Positions 49,201-62,330 of a stretch of DNA of 64,000 bases are shown here, one piece after another. The stretch is from Eudromia elegans (lineage: Eukaryota > Chordata > Aves > Tinamiformes > Tinamidae), in assembly GCA_003342815.1 (NCBI GenBank), contig PTEX01000140.1, forward strand, positions 434,001 through 498,000, written 5' to 3'. Each line of letters opens with the position of its first letter. Position 1 is the stretch's first letter. The position numbers were made by a program, and so were the translations under genes. Below the pieces are notes generated by a model. The model searched no databases. It was given only the letters and a program-made list of their open reading frames with translations, and was not told the origin of the DNA.

Positions 49201-51579
49201 TTCCGGCAGACAGTAATGGAACTAATCCCAGGACAAGCAGGTGATTTTTCTCAGGCCATAGCATTGCACCATGGCACTGTTCCCCACCAGCGTATGTTTG
49301 GCAGCTACAAGGGATACAATTTCAAAAGTCTGAAGAAAAGAAATCAGCATTAAGATATTACCTGATACTTTATATTTTTAGAACTAGGTCAGTAGATATT
49401 TTGTTTTGGGAGCCAAGCGCATGAGAACAAGACCAACTTGGCCAACGAGTACAAAATGTATTCATTATTTTGTCATGTGCATTGGCTTAGACGTCTAGTA
49501 GTACTTTACCATTTTAGTACTGAAATGAATTATGTTACGCTGCAACAGATAACCTTGTTACAGTTTGAACTTCACTACTAGTTCTGTCTCTTTAATTTGC
49601 TCTATCACAAGTGTAAATTAAACATATGCTCACAGGTGTGTGTGTACTAAATGTTTCTGACACATACGGCCAGAATTCTGCTTTTCTGCAGATTACTTGT
49701 TAGAAAAAGAAAACACAGTGGAGTTGAGCCCTTCTGTGGTGAAATCCAACTCACAAAACACATGCAAAGTCCTTTTTTCCCTTGCGGACAATCAAAGACA
49801 AGACAGCTCCTGTAGTAACAGTCCAGCCATGTCCTGCCAGCACTTAGCCCAAAGGGTCCCATTTTCCACACATTTTCCTCCATGGACTTTGCTTCAATGA
49901 CTTGTTCCAGTTGTGTCCTTGGCTGCTTAGTGTCTTGATTCCTCTGATGTGTTCAACACATCAGCCTCCCACTCCAGAAATAGTTACCCCAAAACAGGCG
50001 ATACCTCTTCCACCTCAGAGTTAAACCTCCATGCTAGCCAAGAGATTAGTTTTGGAGGCTAGAAGCCTCACTTGCTTCCAACTGCCTGTTTTCTTAATGC
50101 AGTTCCACTTTTCCATGTTTCTTACAATAAAAGACTGAAATGGCCAAGCATTTCAACAAGGTTTCACCAATCTGTAATAACGCTGTCTATTCAGGATGGA
50201 AACTAGAACTAGGAATCCCGAGAGGAAAAAAACAAAATTAACTGTTATGTATATGAGCACTGAGACCTACATATCAAAAAAATGTAAAATCTTTGGTTTA
50301 AATGCTTTTAATTTTGTACCTAAAAAAAGAAAGAAAGGAAAAAAAAAAAGAATCACAATGTTTCAGTTCAGCCACGAGATACTGGTACAGATACAGGAAC
50401 AGTGGCTGCCCAGGAGTTCAGCCTGGGTCACAGTGCTCTATTCTGGCCTGATGTTTTATTGCTTTATTTTGGAATAGAGCACAAATGAATCTGAAGAACG
50501 TGCAAGGAAAGCTTCCTTATGTATCTGTAGCTGAACAAAAGAAAAATGCCTATGAAATACAGACTGTTGGAAAACTTAACTGTTCATTGCAAAGTCTATG
50601 TTTTAGTTTTTAATAGTCTCATTGCAGAAAGCTCCCAGGGTGGATGGGATTTGGCATAACTCTCTTAATTTGTAAAGCAGTTTGTTTAATTTTTAAGAAG
50701 TTAGTTAGTCTCTCCACTGTGTTTTTTCAGACCCGTCATTGTTCTTTTGTAAAACTAACTTTTTTTTAACATACATTATGTATGATGAACAAAAGTATCT
50801 GTGCCTCAGCTGAATTCCCTGCCACTCCAACCTCGATGCTGATGGACGCAGAGATGCAAAACTTCAACAAAGTGCAAAGCTGTAGCTAACTTAGCAAAGA
50901 GAGCAACAGAGATTAGATTTCACTAAAATATCTATTCTCATCTGACATAAATATCCACAATTTTCCCTGGCATCCAGTAATAACGAGATGCTTCCAGATG
51001 CAACTTTCCTCTCTGTGACTCACAGATGCCGCCTCCGGAGGCAGCAATGTAGGAAAATGGACCTCTTTTAGCACACTAAATATGATGTGAAAGAAACTGC
51101 AGTTCAGAAGAGCCATTCAAGAGTTATTGGAAGGTAAGAACCGAGACTGAACACTATGAAAATTAACAAAGCAAACTACAAAAGGTTCAGTTCAACACTG
51201 TGTTAGCCATAAAATACATCCAACTCCCTGGTTTAGATCAGCCAATTCTGACACTAACACAAAAACAAGGGCAGCTTGAGCTTCTTTCCACAGCAAAGCT
51301 CAGCAGATACGTCTGGGAATAGCTGCAGCAGGAATGGGGTAAGGAGCTGCCACTGCCATTTCTGGAAATAATTCACAAAAAGCCACAATCATTAGCATGT
51401 AATAAGCATGATAAGGAGGAAAATTAAGCTGCAAGCATCACATTTATGGATTTTCTATTTCATTTACCTGCTGAAAGCTGGACCATGCTACTATTTGCCC
51501 GATGCACTACAGAAGAGTCCTAGGCAGCTACTTCAGACAAGACTGCTTCATGTCAGAAAAAAAGAAAAAAAAAATAGAG

Positions 51580-51609
51580 AAGAGATATTTCCAGAAGAGA
51601 TATTTCCAG
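51580..51609. repeat. exact 15-bp tandem duplication
   Basis: AAGAGATATTTCCAG occurs twice in direct succession (51580-51594 and 51595-51609). A recent slippage duplication is the simple explanation. Confidence 0.9.
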
Positions 51610-52298
51610 CAAAATGCTCTCTTGGGAAGGTGGCAGAACTCAAAGCCTTCTTAGGCTACAGCAAGCATCTGGTAATCTGATTTGAGACTCCTTTAGAAGG
51701 TGGCTTAAGTAAAAACTTAAGATTGGGAATCTCATGAGGTAAAACCTGGGGAGGGAAGACACCTTTTTCAAAAGCTGGAAGCATTCTCTACAGACTTAAG
51801 TATGTGTCAGTGATAGCCACAAAGTTGCCTCCAATTTTTGGAGAGCAACACGATTAAACTGTCAGCAGAAGGAAAGCTGCAGAGATCTAGGGAGCAATTT
51901 CATAATCGCTTAGAGGCTGTTTGACAATGGAGCTACAAATAAAATTACTTTGAGGTCATATGACAAACAACTTCTTAACATCAACTGTGAAAGTCTGAGT
52001 TCATTTAACATTCAGAAATGTGCTGAATCCTCAGCACATGAATTAATTACGGTAGGATCAGAAAGCAGGTACTCAGTGAACTCCTGCACTGACGTTCTTT
52101 GGTCCAGAAAGGCCTTTCTGCCCTTCCTCTGCTGCCTATTCAGGCTGCAAGCTCTTTGGGACAGTCCAGATCCTGATGCCTTCTGACCTGGGAAGATACC
52201 AGGCATTGCTCAGTGAAAACTGCCAACTCTTCTGTTTCCCTGTTATAAAATCTGCATTAACATCTGCGTGTGTAGAATCTGAAAGCGTCTTCAGAAAT

Positions 52299-52358
52299 AT
52301 CTCTCTATATATATATCTCTGTATGTATTTATATATATATAGTATTTATATATTTTTA
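52299..52358. repeat. impure (TA)n microsatellite
   Basis: Three short TA runs separated by TCTC/TGTATG-type interruptions. Such tracts unwind easily and are often variable in length. Confidence 0.85.
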
Positions 52359-55300
52359 ATATAAGCAACAAACTTTTGAGATTAAAAATATTTACATTAC
52401 AGTTTTCCTATTTAATTTTCTCAGCTGAAAGCAGAAACAATAATCATTTGCACAGAACACTGCTGTTGCATTTGGAAAGCTGTCTCTAAAACACCGTAAT
52501 GTCAGTGTAGTACAAGTCTACGGAGCACATTTGTCACCTCTCCTACAGTTTAGCCTGAGAAGCTTTCATTAGAAAAGTAACTTCCAGTGTACTCCTTAAA
52601 TTGCTTATTTATTTATGAGAGACTTTTGTGTACATGACGCTGCCATGTTTGTTAGCTGTCCTGCTGTTACTTTATTTTGATCACTCCTCGTAACACTACG
52701 AGATGCTCACCAGGCCGGCTAGAGTTACTGATGCTGAAAGATGGAATGAGCTATGGCTTGCAGTTACTTTCTGCAGACCTCTGAAGACTGGACATTTGAC
52801 TATTAGATTAGATCTCACAGCAGGAATTAGCCAAGTGCTCCATTTCCAAGTACAGAAAAGCACGAAGCATAACAAAAAGGACAGGATACAAGGACTATAC
52901 GCAAGGATTAGCCAAATATTATAGGTAGTATTTTCAAAGGCACTCAGGAGATGAGCATTTGCTTAATTTTCACTACTTATGGCACATTACAATAAAGTAA
53001 TAACTTTTCTTTTTTTTTTAAAAAAAAAGGAAAAATAATCTTATGGGAGAGTTACAATAGCCTTGACAAATAGATACAGAGCAACATTACTAAGAAAACA
53101 CACACACTGCCATTACGGTGTAAAGGCTTGAACAGAATAGTTTGACACAATTACACCACTCGTGAATAGCAAAACCACAAAGCAATTATGTTGTTTATCC
53201 TAAGTGAACATCAAAAAGAGCTAAAAACAAAACTACACTCATGTGCTCGCTGCAAGAGAGTGTCTGGGAAGGCTTGTATTAATTTCTATAATCAGTTCTC
53301 CAGCAAAGACAGTATATAAGTTGCAGTGTGCACTGTCAAAAATAAGCCATGTTCACAACAGAAGTTAAGTCAGTCCATCCTGAGTTCTCTACTTGGTGCT
53401 CCCCAGACATGGGTGAGGGATGCCTAGGATGGTTTTGCAGGAGCCATCTCACCAGACACAGCAGTATCAATAGTACTCTTATGCACTGACAGCATGAGAG
53501 AGCATTATACCTTTAATAAAAGGACGACTGACTGGACTACATTTTCTGTCCGTTTGCCTATAAAGTCATGTTTCTTAGTTCATGAAAGCTAGTACTATGC
53601 TAGAGGGAAGACAGCAATAAATATAAATTAAGCCTTCGTTATATTTACACTTACATTTACCCCCTTAGTATCTACTTCAGTATTTCTTCTGTAGCACAAA
53701 TACACTACGGTGTAAAATGCCTTTCCACAAGATTTATCATGTCTACAAAACACATTCTGCATTCCTTTTGGAATGGAGAATATTTGTTTCCCCACGATTA
53801 CAAGGCTTCCCTTATAGCCCTATTAACTGACATGTTACCAGGCCTTAAATCTGCTATTATTGCCAGTATTGGCTGTATACTGCCTGTTCTGCCCCTTCAA
53901 CTATCCATGTTTTCCAATTTTATGAAAGCACAAAACACCACATTTGGATGCAAAAAACAATTCTCTTGACAAAGGGTAAGAAGGATTTTTCAAAAAGCAA
54001 ATAGAACATTTTTAAACAGCAATCTGACAGAAAGATGTATTTTATCTTTAAATGCAAAACCTGCAGCGGTCTTATCAAAGAATTATGCATATTTGGCCAG
54101 AGTACTCAAAGAACAAGTGAAAAAATAATTTAACATGATTTATGATTTTTTTATGCCCATGAATGTGACTATTCTCGTGAATTGATGATGTTCCTGGTTT
54201 AAAAAGATGCCTTTTTAGCTCTATGAAGAATAATAGTCCCCTTTCAGTACACTTGCTTTCAAATGAATAGATTTTGCTTAGACCTGATGGTAGCAAAAGT
54301 AAATTAAAATTAAGTAGCCGAAATATACAGGGCAAGACTTCCTAAATCCATACAGACTACAGATTTTATTCAAATAAACCTTCAGGAAAAAAAAAACTTG
54401 AGTAAGAAATGGCTTCTTCAAGAATCAAATTATTCCTCCATAATTATAACAACTTCTGCTTTACGCAGTTACTCTAAATCAGCAACTCCTGTCACTTCTG
54501 TAAGGAAAAGCCAAGCCTGGAAAAGACTTTTCAAAAGAACAGTTAACATACTGCAACCTCATGAAACTTGGAAGAACATGGTTTACTGCAATGCTTTACA
54601 GTTCCAAACAGATGTTTTTGCTGTGATTCTATGCTTCCTCAAGTCTTCTTTAACCCCCAAATTATTACAACTTCTTATTCATATAAATAGAAGAAAATAG
54701 AAGAAAAAGTGTCAAAAAACGCACCTCGGAGCAAATTTTCGAGACACTTTCCACTACGCCCAGTGCTGTCTTGCTGGAATGGCCTGAAAGGACTTCATAC
54801 CAATATGAAAAATTAAAGCCGCTTAAATGCAGCTTTATGGAAGGATAAGGTGGCTGGAAAACATGCAGTTGTGACTGGCTCCAGGCAAGGCCTCCCGTCC
54901 CTCCCCCGAGATAACACTGAATCCAGCCCTAAAATGCTGGTATTGCAAGAACCATTCCTCTCTTCAGGACAGACAGGCGGCCTCAAGAGCAGACATTGAA
55001 GACACCGAGTTGACAAAGAACAGATTCGAGCCATGAGTTGGGAGTTTTCCTACAGAATCAAGCCAAACATGACATCATGCTTGAACTACAAACAAAAGCT
55101 AATAATAGCTTCTGATCTTAATTTACAAAACAGAATTTTTACACAGTTTTGGAATCCTACCAGGCTTGAAAGATCTGTGGAGCTTAATCACTGCCCAGAA
55201 AACATAGATGTTCCTTTACAGTTGCCACCAAAATAGCCTAGGCGAGTACCACCACTAGAAACCATTAATTGCTCTGCAGCTGGTGAAGTGATCCAGAAAC

Positions 55301-55503
55301 ATTCAAAAGGCCATAACTATTAATTATCAATTGCCAAAGTCCATTTATTAATAGGAACTTATCACTAAATATTTGACCTTTGTAAAAGAACAAGTATCAT
55401 CTTCTTGTTTTCAAGCTATTGATTTCTTTGGTAAAATCAAATAATTCCTCAATGTCTCAGAGCTTCAACCACTCCACTGCCTTTTTTCAAGAAGATTTAC
55501 ATT

Positions 55504-55523
55504 AAAAAAAAAAAAAAAAAAAA
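55504..55523. repeat. poly(A) run, 20 bases
   Basis: An uninterrupted A run without a recognisable retroposed sequence before it. Confidence 0.9.
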
Positions 55524-57503
55524 CCACTATCAACACAGAACTCACTGGGAATCCTTGTGTTTTAATGGTAAACCTGAATGGATCTGACAATCCCACAACG
55601 GACATCAGAGCTTTTAGCAGATCGGTTCAGGTCCACAAAAGATAGTTCACAAAAAGAAACCGTATTGGTGTGATAAAGAAAACCAAGACAACATTGAAAC
55701 CTTGAGACTGGTTCTCATCTCTCCCATGGCAATTCTATTGATGTCAATATCACTTCCAGCCTACACCTATACACCAAGAGAAGGCAGACACGCATACAAC
55801 AAGAGGTATCAGGTGGAATAAATCATTTGAATTATTTTGTACTTTCACAGGGTAAGATCATTTATATAAACAGGTATCACAAAGCAAGCCATCTTCAGTA
55901 AAATAATTATAGACTCACATATTTAGTCTGCAAAATGTATTCAGGTAGGTCAAATATGAGGACTACAGTTCACATTAGTGCACCAGATTGTTGTCATTTC
56001 AAGCGTCCGCAAGGCTTCCCAATATTATAAAATAAAAACTATGCCAACTTCAACATCATTTGACTGTTTTAGGCTAGGTGTTGATATTTGGAATTCAAAC
56101 AATTCAGTGGTTTAATGGCTCTCAAGGCGCAGAATTCACCTCAGCATGAACCAATACACCCTTCTGGTGATGTTATCCCCAAGATTCTGGCTCACCGATA
56201 TTTTATCGTACGGTTCAATCAACCAGTTAAACAAACTGAAGATGCCACCTTGGATCAAGCACTTCCACCATTTTGGGGGTAGATGGTCATTCTCATTTCC
56301 CCCCACCCCTCCAAAAAAGTTTTTGTTGTTGCTGGGTTTTATCTTTTGTTTTTTTAATTTCTGTAAGCCACTCTACCTTTTATCCTTTTCTTCATTTGAA
56401 GTCATAAATTCTGCTTACAGCCCTGTGCTTTAATTTGAACCAAGTGTTGAATACTGCAGGTTCTAAAAATAGATCCTAAACTCAAAATTTCTAATAAACT
56501 TTCTCTTTTTTTTTCCAGCTTTTACCTCTTAAATATTTTCATTCCATAAGACATTAGCTTCAGTGCAGTCAAATAGAATCTCAAAGAGAAAACAAAACAA
56601 AACCTCTAACAGGGGTCCTAAGAGAAATCTATACAATAGTAAAAGATTACAATGTCTAGGCAGTCTGCTCTTCATTGCGTTTATACAGCTCCCCTTCCCT
56701 GCAAAGCATGTAGCAGGTGCAAACATTAAAAAGTTTGTATTATTCCTATTTTTCATGGAAAAAAAAACCCACTTGTAAAGTGCTTGTCATGCGAAGAGTA
56801 CCAAATGCTTAAAAAAACAACTTAAGGGGATTTTCCCCTTGGCCTCTATAAGGAAAAGAGCCAGAGAGGCACCAAGAGAGAAGAAAGAGCTGAGTCTGCC
56901 ACGAGCTAGCCGAGAAGGCAACACCCAAAGCGGCTCTTTCTGGGCAGCACCCAGAAGCCAGATAGTTCCTAGAATTAAACTGTGCATCGTGGCTACCTAG
57001 AGCAGGCTGTAATGAAGCAATGTGCTAATTAGCCCCGAAGGATATCTGAAATGCCAGAGCAGCAAAGATGAGTTTGTGCCAAGAATAGTTTTAATAATAT
57101 ATTTTTGTATTTTCAACTTTATTTACATTTTCATTCCATTACTGTAAGCCTGTGCTTTAGCAAACATGCTTTTATCTTTACATGTTCGCAGGCATAAAGC
57201 TGATTGAGTAATCTGACATATACCAAGAACCGTTCTCCAGAATAACAAATGCATTTGTCCAGCGTGAACTGGTGTTTCTGTTTGCCACTGAATAACTCAT
57301 TACGAAAGACTACCAGCAATCTGCTCCAGGGAACTAAGACTTCAGTTTCAGACAAGTAACACAACAGGTCAGTTTTTAAAAAGCTATCTGCCTAAGCAAC
57401 TTCAGCCTCTCTGAGGACTATAAAAGTAGCAGGATGAAATCCCAGAACTTGAGAATCAAAAGAGCCCTTTTTTACACTCAGCTTTCCAAGAAAAAGGTAA
57501 GAC

Positions 57504-57535
57504 AATAGTAACAAATAGTAACAATAGTAACAAAT
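57504..57535. repeat. short tandem repeat of AATAGTAAC units
   Basis: Three copies of AATAGTAAC, separated by AA after the first and directly adjoining after the second. It is a small local duplication of no evident function. Confidence 0.8.
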
Positions 57536-58055
57536 ATTCAATATATTCATGATAATTTGGTATACCAAATTAGCAGATGCACTTCACTTGTGTGCAAGCA
57601 GTTTGGTGTCTGTTCTACACTGGGAGAGAAACACACGTGAAACACCCAAGTCGAGAAGACAAGCCCAAGCCTCTTCGTTAGGCTGGCAATTAAGAGCTGA
57701 TCGCCACAGACACCACAGCCTGCCTATTGGCAGAATGGGCAAGAACATTTGCAGGAAAAGAGAGGGGAAAGGGGATAGAAGGAACTGCATTCTGTGTCTG
57801 TATGCCTGTGTGGCCATGGTGCCAGTGGCCACAGCAAGGCCCTGGCCATGGACACTCATGGTTCCAGGTGGCAACAAGTGGACAGACACAGTGTCTAAGG
57901 CCAGGTATTAGAGGGATCCATTTCAGTGCATACATATGCACTAGTGAACTTTCATCCTGAGCAGCAGAAATGAGGGAGCAGGATCAGATAATCCATGTCA
58001 TTTATGCTCGAGTGCTCTGTATTTTCTGTGTCGATCCATGTGGCCAGCCATGTAG

Positions 58056-58137
58056 TACATATACATATATATTTACATACACATATATATAAACACACAT
58101 ATGCATATACACACTGCGTGTATGCGTGCATGCCTGC
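58056..58137. repeat. alternating CA/TA/TG purine-pyrimidine tract
   Basis: About 80 bp of imperfect ACATATATA and TGTATGCGTGCATG sequence, mostly alternating purine and pyrimidine. The 3' part (TGCGTGTATGCGTGCATG) is the most Z-DNA-prone. Probably a decayed dinucleotide microsatellite. Confidence 0.8.
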
Positions 58138-59299
58138 CTACTGGGAATATGCACTCAGCAGTGGCCTCATTTCTGTTTGGCTAGTAGATTCAGCAGCCCC
58201 TAAGACTTGGCTCTCTTGAGAGGCTAACCTCTCAGAATCTATTTTAAAAATCACTAGTCTAAGTTAAAAAATAAAGTCTGCTTGGAAAGCACCAAGCAGT
58301 CCTTCTGAAGATTAAATACTACATAGAAGATTTAATTGTAAAATGCTTCTTAAAACTCCGCTAGATATCCCTGGATCCAAGTGAGAAATCCTAATGTCTA
58401 TAGAAGTCCTTAAATGTCTTTATGCAGCAATTCACAGATCTAAAAAACTACTGACTTACTATATTAATTTATATATATGTGAAGTCCTATAGTCCCGCTC
58501 TTTTAGAATCTCAAATATAAGGATCAAAGAATCTCACTTCAGTGGTGTATTCTGTACAAAAAACAGTTCTACCACCTGGATCCCATATATCTGAAAGTAA
58601 CAGATAGAGAAGACAAGGAGCTGGGCTAACTCCAGGTTCTAAAAAAAGTATATAAATAGGCAAGTTCAGAAGTCCATCCTTATTAAGCAAATACTACAAA
58701 TACAGATTTGAGAAAACCGCTTCCTGCTCTCAGAATAATTGTATCAGCTGTGGAGTAAAGTGAGGACATTAGTACAGGCAAGAAAACACAAGGATAACTG
58801 GCTCAAACGGATAGGAAAGGTCTTGGAAAAATCAAAATGAGGAACTAGCCTCCAGCCCCGACATCCTGACAGTGAACTAGTTGCATTTAGAAATCAGAGG
58901 GTCTTTGTTAAGTACTTAGCTAGCTCCTTCCAGAGCAGTATCAAAATAGAAAGCTTCAAAATAGAAAAAAGAAAAAAAAAAAAAGAACCAATTTTCTTGT
59001 TAGGTTCAGCGGTTCAGCTTGAAAAGTAGCAGACTTTGGTTGTCAGTGTTTACCACAGATTAGATAAACTACATCATGGGAGCTAGAGTTAGTTTCAAAC
59101 ACTGACAATTTTTAGATTATGCGTATTTCTTGTGGGAATGAATTTTTTGGTACAGGTCCAGTTCCTGGAGAAAGGGCTTGATATAAAATTCACTGAAGTG
59201 AAAAGAGTCTCTCACTGCCAACTGACAGCTTTATGTCAGGCCCGCAGTACCAGGCAAAGTGGCTTTCGTCTTATGGATCAGCAGTTCCTTGACCTGACT

Positions 59300-59323
59300 T
59301 CAATATGAGCCCAGTCATATTGA
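59300..59323. repeat. hairpin-type inverted repeat, 9-bp arms, 6-base loop
   Basis: TCAATATGA, loop GCCCAG, TCATATTGA. The stem is too short for a microRNA precursor, and I saw no further pairing outside it beyond one possible G-T pair. It could be chance. Confidence 0.8.
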
Positions 59324-61849
59324 GACCTGATTAGACTGATGACCATGATGACAGCAATTGCAGCCACAAAAAGATCCTGAAGATAGCAAAGGATTTTCTG
59401 CCAACTCGCAGAAAAGCAGAAGTACACCCTGCTACAAGGAGCAGATGCCAGAGCAGCATCTCCATGTTCCCGCTGCTGAATTCAGTTCCAGACACTGTGC
59501 TCAAACCAGGGGGGTTTCAACTTCTCCTAGGTGAGAGAGGCCAGTTGAATCAGGACACCTAAAAAATATCACCCTTTACCACAAGGAGGTCTTTAACTGA
59601 TGCATATTGTAAAGCACTCCAACAGCAACAGACACTTCCCTTTACACATTTGGGAACCATCAAATGTAGTTTAAGTTATAGCTTTGAAATGCACCTTAAA
59701 GAAATAGAGGCAGAAAGAAAGAACTGAAATAATCTGTGTTCACAGGGCTGGAGACTTATACTTGCCATCTAGGCTTAAAACTTGCAGTCTTCTCATATCC
59801 AAGGCTGCTTCTTAATATCCAAGGAACAACAAATGGCAGTAAGATCTTCTACTCTTCTCCAGACTACACTTGCCTACTGGGTTACAGACAGTTGTCTTGT
59901 TTGAAGGTAAGAGGTCTATGTTGTTCTCCATTTGCAGAAGGGTAAGGAAGAGCTTGTTGCTAAGGTTTGTTTGGCTTGCACCTTATTGTGTAACTATATT
60001 CATCTGTATGTAAGCATATTCGTATTTCACTGTAATTTGAGCTAAGCAGCAATTCATTTTTGTGCTCAGAAATACATATGTATCACACAGAATGGCAGCA
60101 CACTGTGTTTTAACAATTAATCTACCTGCAATAAACAAAAGAAAACCGTGTTTCATACTAAAGCAATTGTTTGCATTCATACTGAGACAGTTTCCCAGTA
60201 GGAGTTTTCAGTAGTTTAGCCCAAGAGCTACAAATTCACAAGTTAGCTTTTTACCATTTACGGTCTGTGTTTTCTTGTTTACATTGAATCCTACTTTCAC
60301 AGAGACAAGGCTATTCAATGGAAGTTTCACTTCTTAAATATCAGAGCTCTGTTATTGCGTATGGGTTTCCAACACTAACAGAATGACTTGTATCCAAAAT
60401 AAAACTGTGAAATGAAATTAGGAAAAATATTTCACGTTCATAACAACATAACTATTCACAATGTCCCATTTCACATTTTATTAAATGAATTTGAAACTAA
60501 AATTTCATGATCCCGTCTGTTAAAGTCACTCTATGATATCCCATATGAAATGGCATGTATAAACATTACATAGAAATCACATCTATCACACATATTTGGG
60601 TATTTTTAATCCTAAAAATGCCAAGTCAAGTTGTTTGAAGGCAAAGTCACATCACTGACTTCTTACAAAACAACTCCCTGTGCATTTCTTTGGGCCATAT
60701 AACAAGTGGTAGCCCAGGATGTAAGCCCATCAGGGACACATCTATATGCACTGCCGGTCACCTGACAAGACGCTTTCCTATGCTCCATCAGAGCAAAATG
60801 TTGGGCTCTTTTAGCCTGTTTGGAATGTGTTTGGGATCCATTCTTAAAAACTAATCCGAAGCTCAACAGCAAGAGAGGAAAAAAAAAATCGATTTCTAGA
60901 AAATTTGGAGTAAAACCTCCAATTCTATATTCTCCCTGTGGAAAAGGAGCCTTACATTCATTATAAGTCCCAAATGTGCCTCATGTATTTATATGACAGG
61001 AAATCTTGTTGCATACAAATGCTGACACTCTTGTATACTCTATCCAGTATGTTTTAGGTCATGAAAAAGCCATCTCCCAGCTAAATACTATGCTCATTTT
61101 CACAGGACAAACCACAGCAATACTTTCAAACCACAGTTAATCCCATCCAAATGGGAATGTAATCTGTTTGAACAAATAAAAACTAAAAAAGAAGAGTCAA
61201 GCCAAAGAATAATGGGTGTTTCTCAGGACTCCATGTCATGGCTAGCTGAGTATCTAAAATTGTGGTTGCATCATTTATATACAGTGTACTCTGAAGAAGG
61301 CAAACTATGACCTGTAAGGCAACTTGTACATATGTCTTGAGACAAATGGGCTAAATGGTGATTTTCTACCTGCTGGAGAGTTCTCTTTGAAGTCACTGAG
61401 ATTAATTCCTTCTGTAATTGTATTTGCACTCATAGATGCACAGGAGATGTTCACCCTCTTCCGCAGCACTGACTAATGGCGCATGGTTTAATTTAGTGAA
61501 GAACGTTCTGAATAACGTACTATGAATGAAGGAAGTTCAAATAGTGCTTTTTGTGTGTCCCTGTGCATGTGTGTGAGATAACTCTCAATTTTTTCAAATG
61601 TCTGCAATGCAGCCTAAAGTTATATTCCAGCTATTGCTACAGAGTGGAATTAAACACGGAAAAATGATTACATATTCCATACAGAATACTGTGAAGCAGA
61701 ACTGCAAGTGCATGAGCTTCATCTCTGTTAACACAAGAACTTTTCACTGCATGGCTTCAGGGTAATAAATTTGGTGCACATTAAAAAGAATTAGAAATAA
61801 AAGCACAGTGGGTATTAAATGCCTTTCAAATGCCTACATATTTGGCCAC

Positions 61850-62330
61850 ATGTCACTCTGCAATGCCAGCTGTGCAGGCTGCAGAGGTTGCTGCCCGGCT
61901 CTGCCCCAGGCTGCTTGTCATCTCCCCTTCACTGGAGATTAGCACCTCCTCTGAGCCGCTGGCTCCGCTCTTCCCACGAGTAGCCCTGTATCCCTTTGGG
62001 GAGGAATTAACTGGGTTGAGAGAGAGACAGTATTTAAAGCTAACCTGGCTCACGGACTTACACGAGTAACAAAACGTTCCCGTAAGCGGCTCCGCTCGCA
62101 GCTCAGCGCAGCGCGGCTCCAGGGAGCCAGCTGAGGAGCAGCTGGGACAGCGGCTGCTTCGGGCAGGACAGCAGAAGACAGGGCACAAACACATCACAAG
62201 GGAGCCACAAAACCCACCTCACTTGTCTCACACGCTAGAGCAACTCAAGTTTGCACCCAAACCCCTGCACCCCGAAGACCTGCAGATAATAAGAAAACCC
62301 CTGCGACGCTGCAGTGCCAAACACCAACAA
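61850..62330. promoter_or_regulatory. promoter-like CpG-rich patch
   Basis: GC content rises at about 61.87 kb and CpGs peak at 62050-62125. On the plus strand a TATA-like TATTTAAAG at 62031-62039 lies about 30 bases before the CpG peak, as expected for a TATA-type promoter. On the minus strand the donor-like CTCGT|GTAAGT at 62056-62066 could end a CpG-rich first exon transcribed leftwards. The direction cannot be decided. A 114-codon minus-strand frame (61853-62197; first ATG at its second codon) has no recognised domain and would run across that donor. It could be the promoter of an unannotated gene or non-coding RNA, or an orphan CpG patch. Confidence 0.4.

Larger units (their letters stand above)
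46201..54000. other. AT-rich unique DNA, no gene seen
   Basis: No gene, RNA or transposon is recognised. A run of 15 T at 47696-47710 is followed by AATTTCAG, which resembles a splice acceptor without a supporting exon. Other minor features are a 15-bp tandem duplication at 51580-51609, an AT-rich microsatellite at 52299-52358 and a T/A run junction at 53010-53028. All frames are short (at most 93 codons) and unrecognised. Confidence 0.5.
54001..61850. other. AT-rich unique DNA, no gene seen
   Basis: No gene or transposon is recognised. The 120-codon plus-strand frame at 57549-57911 and overlapping minus-strand frames sit in a slightly GC-richer patch (57700-57910) and have no recognised domain. 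Few open frames occur at 58.2-59.7 and 60.9-61.8 kb. Simple repeats and one hairpin are listed separately. Confidence 0.5.

Noticed and set aside
57549-57911. 120-codon plus-strand frame
   Set aside because: Overlapping frames of similar length exist on the minus strand and no domain is visible.
61853-62197. 114-codon cysteine- and serine-rich minus-strand frame
   Set aside because: It lies in a CpG-rich patch, has no recognised domain, and crosses a donor-like site. The patch is better described as regulatory.
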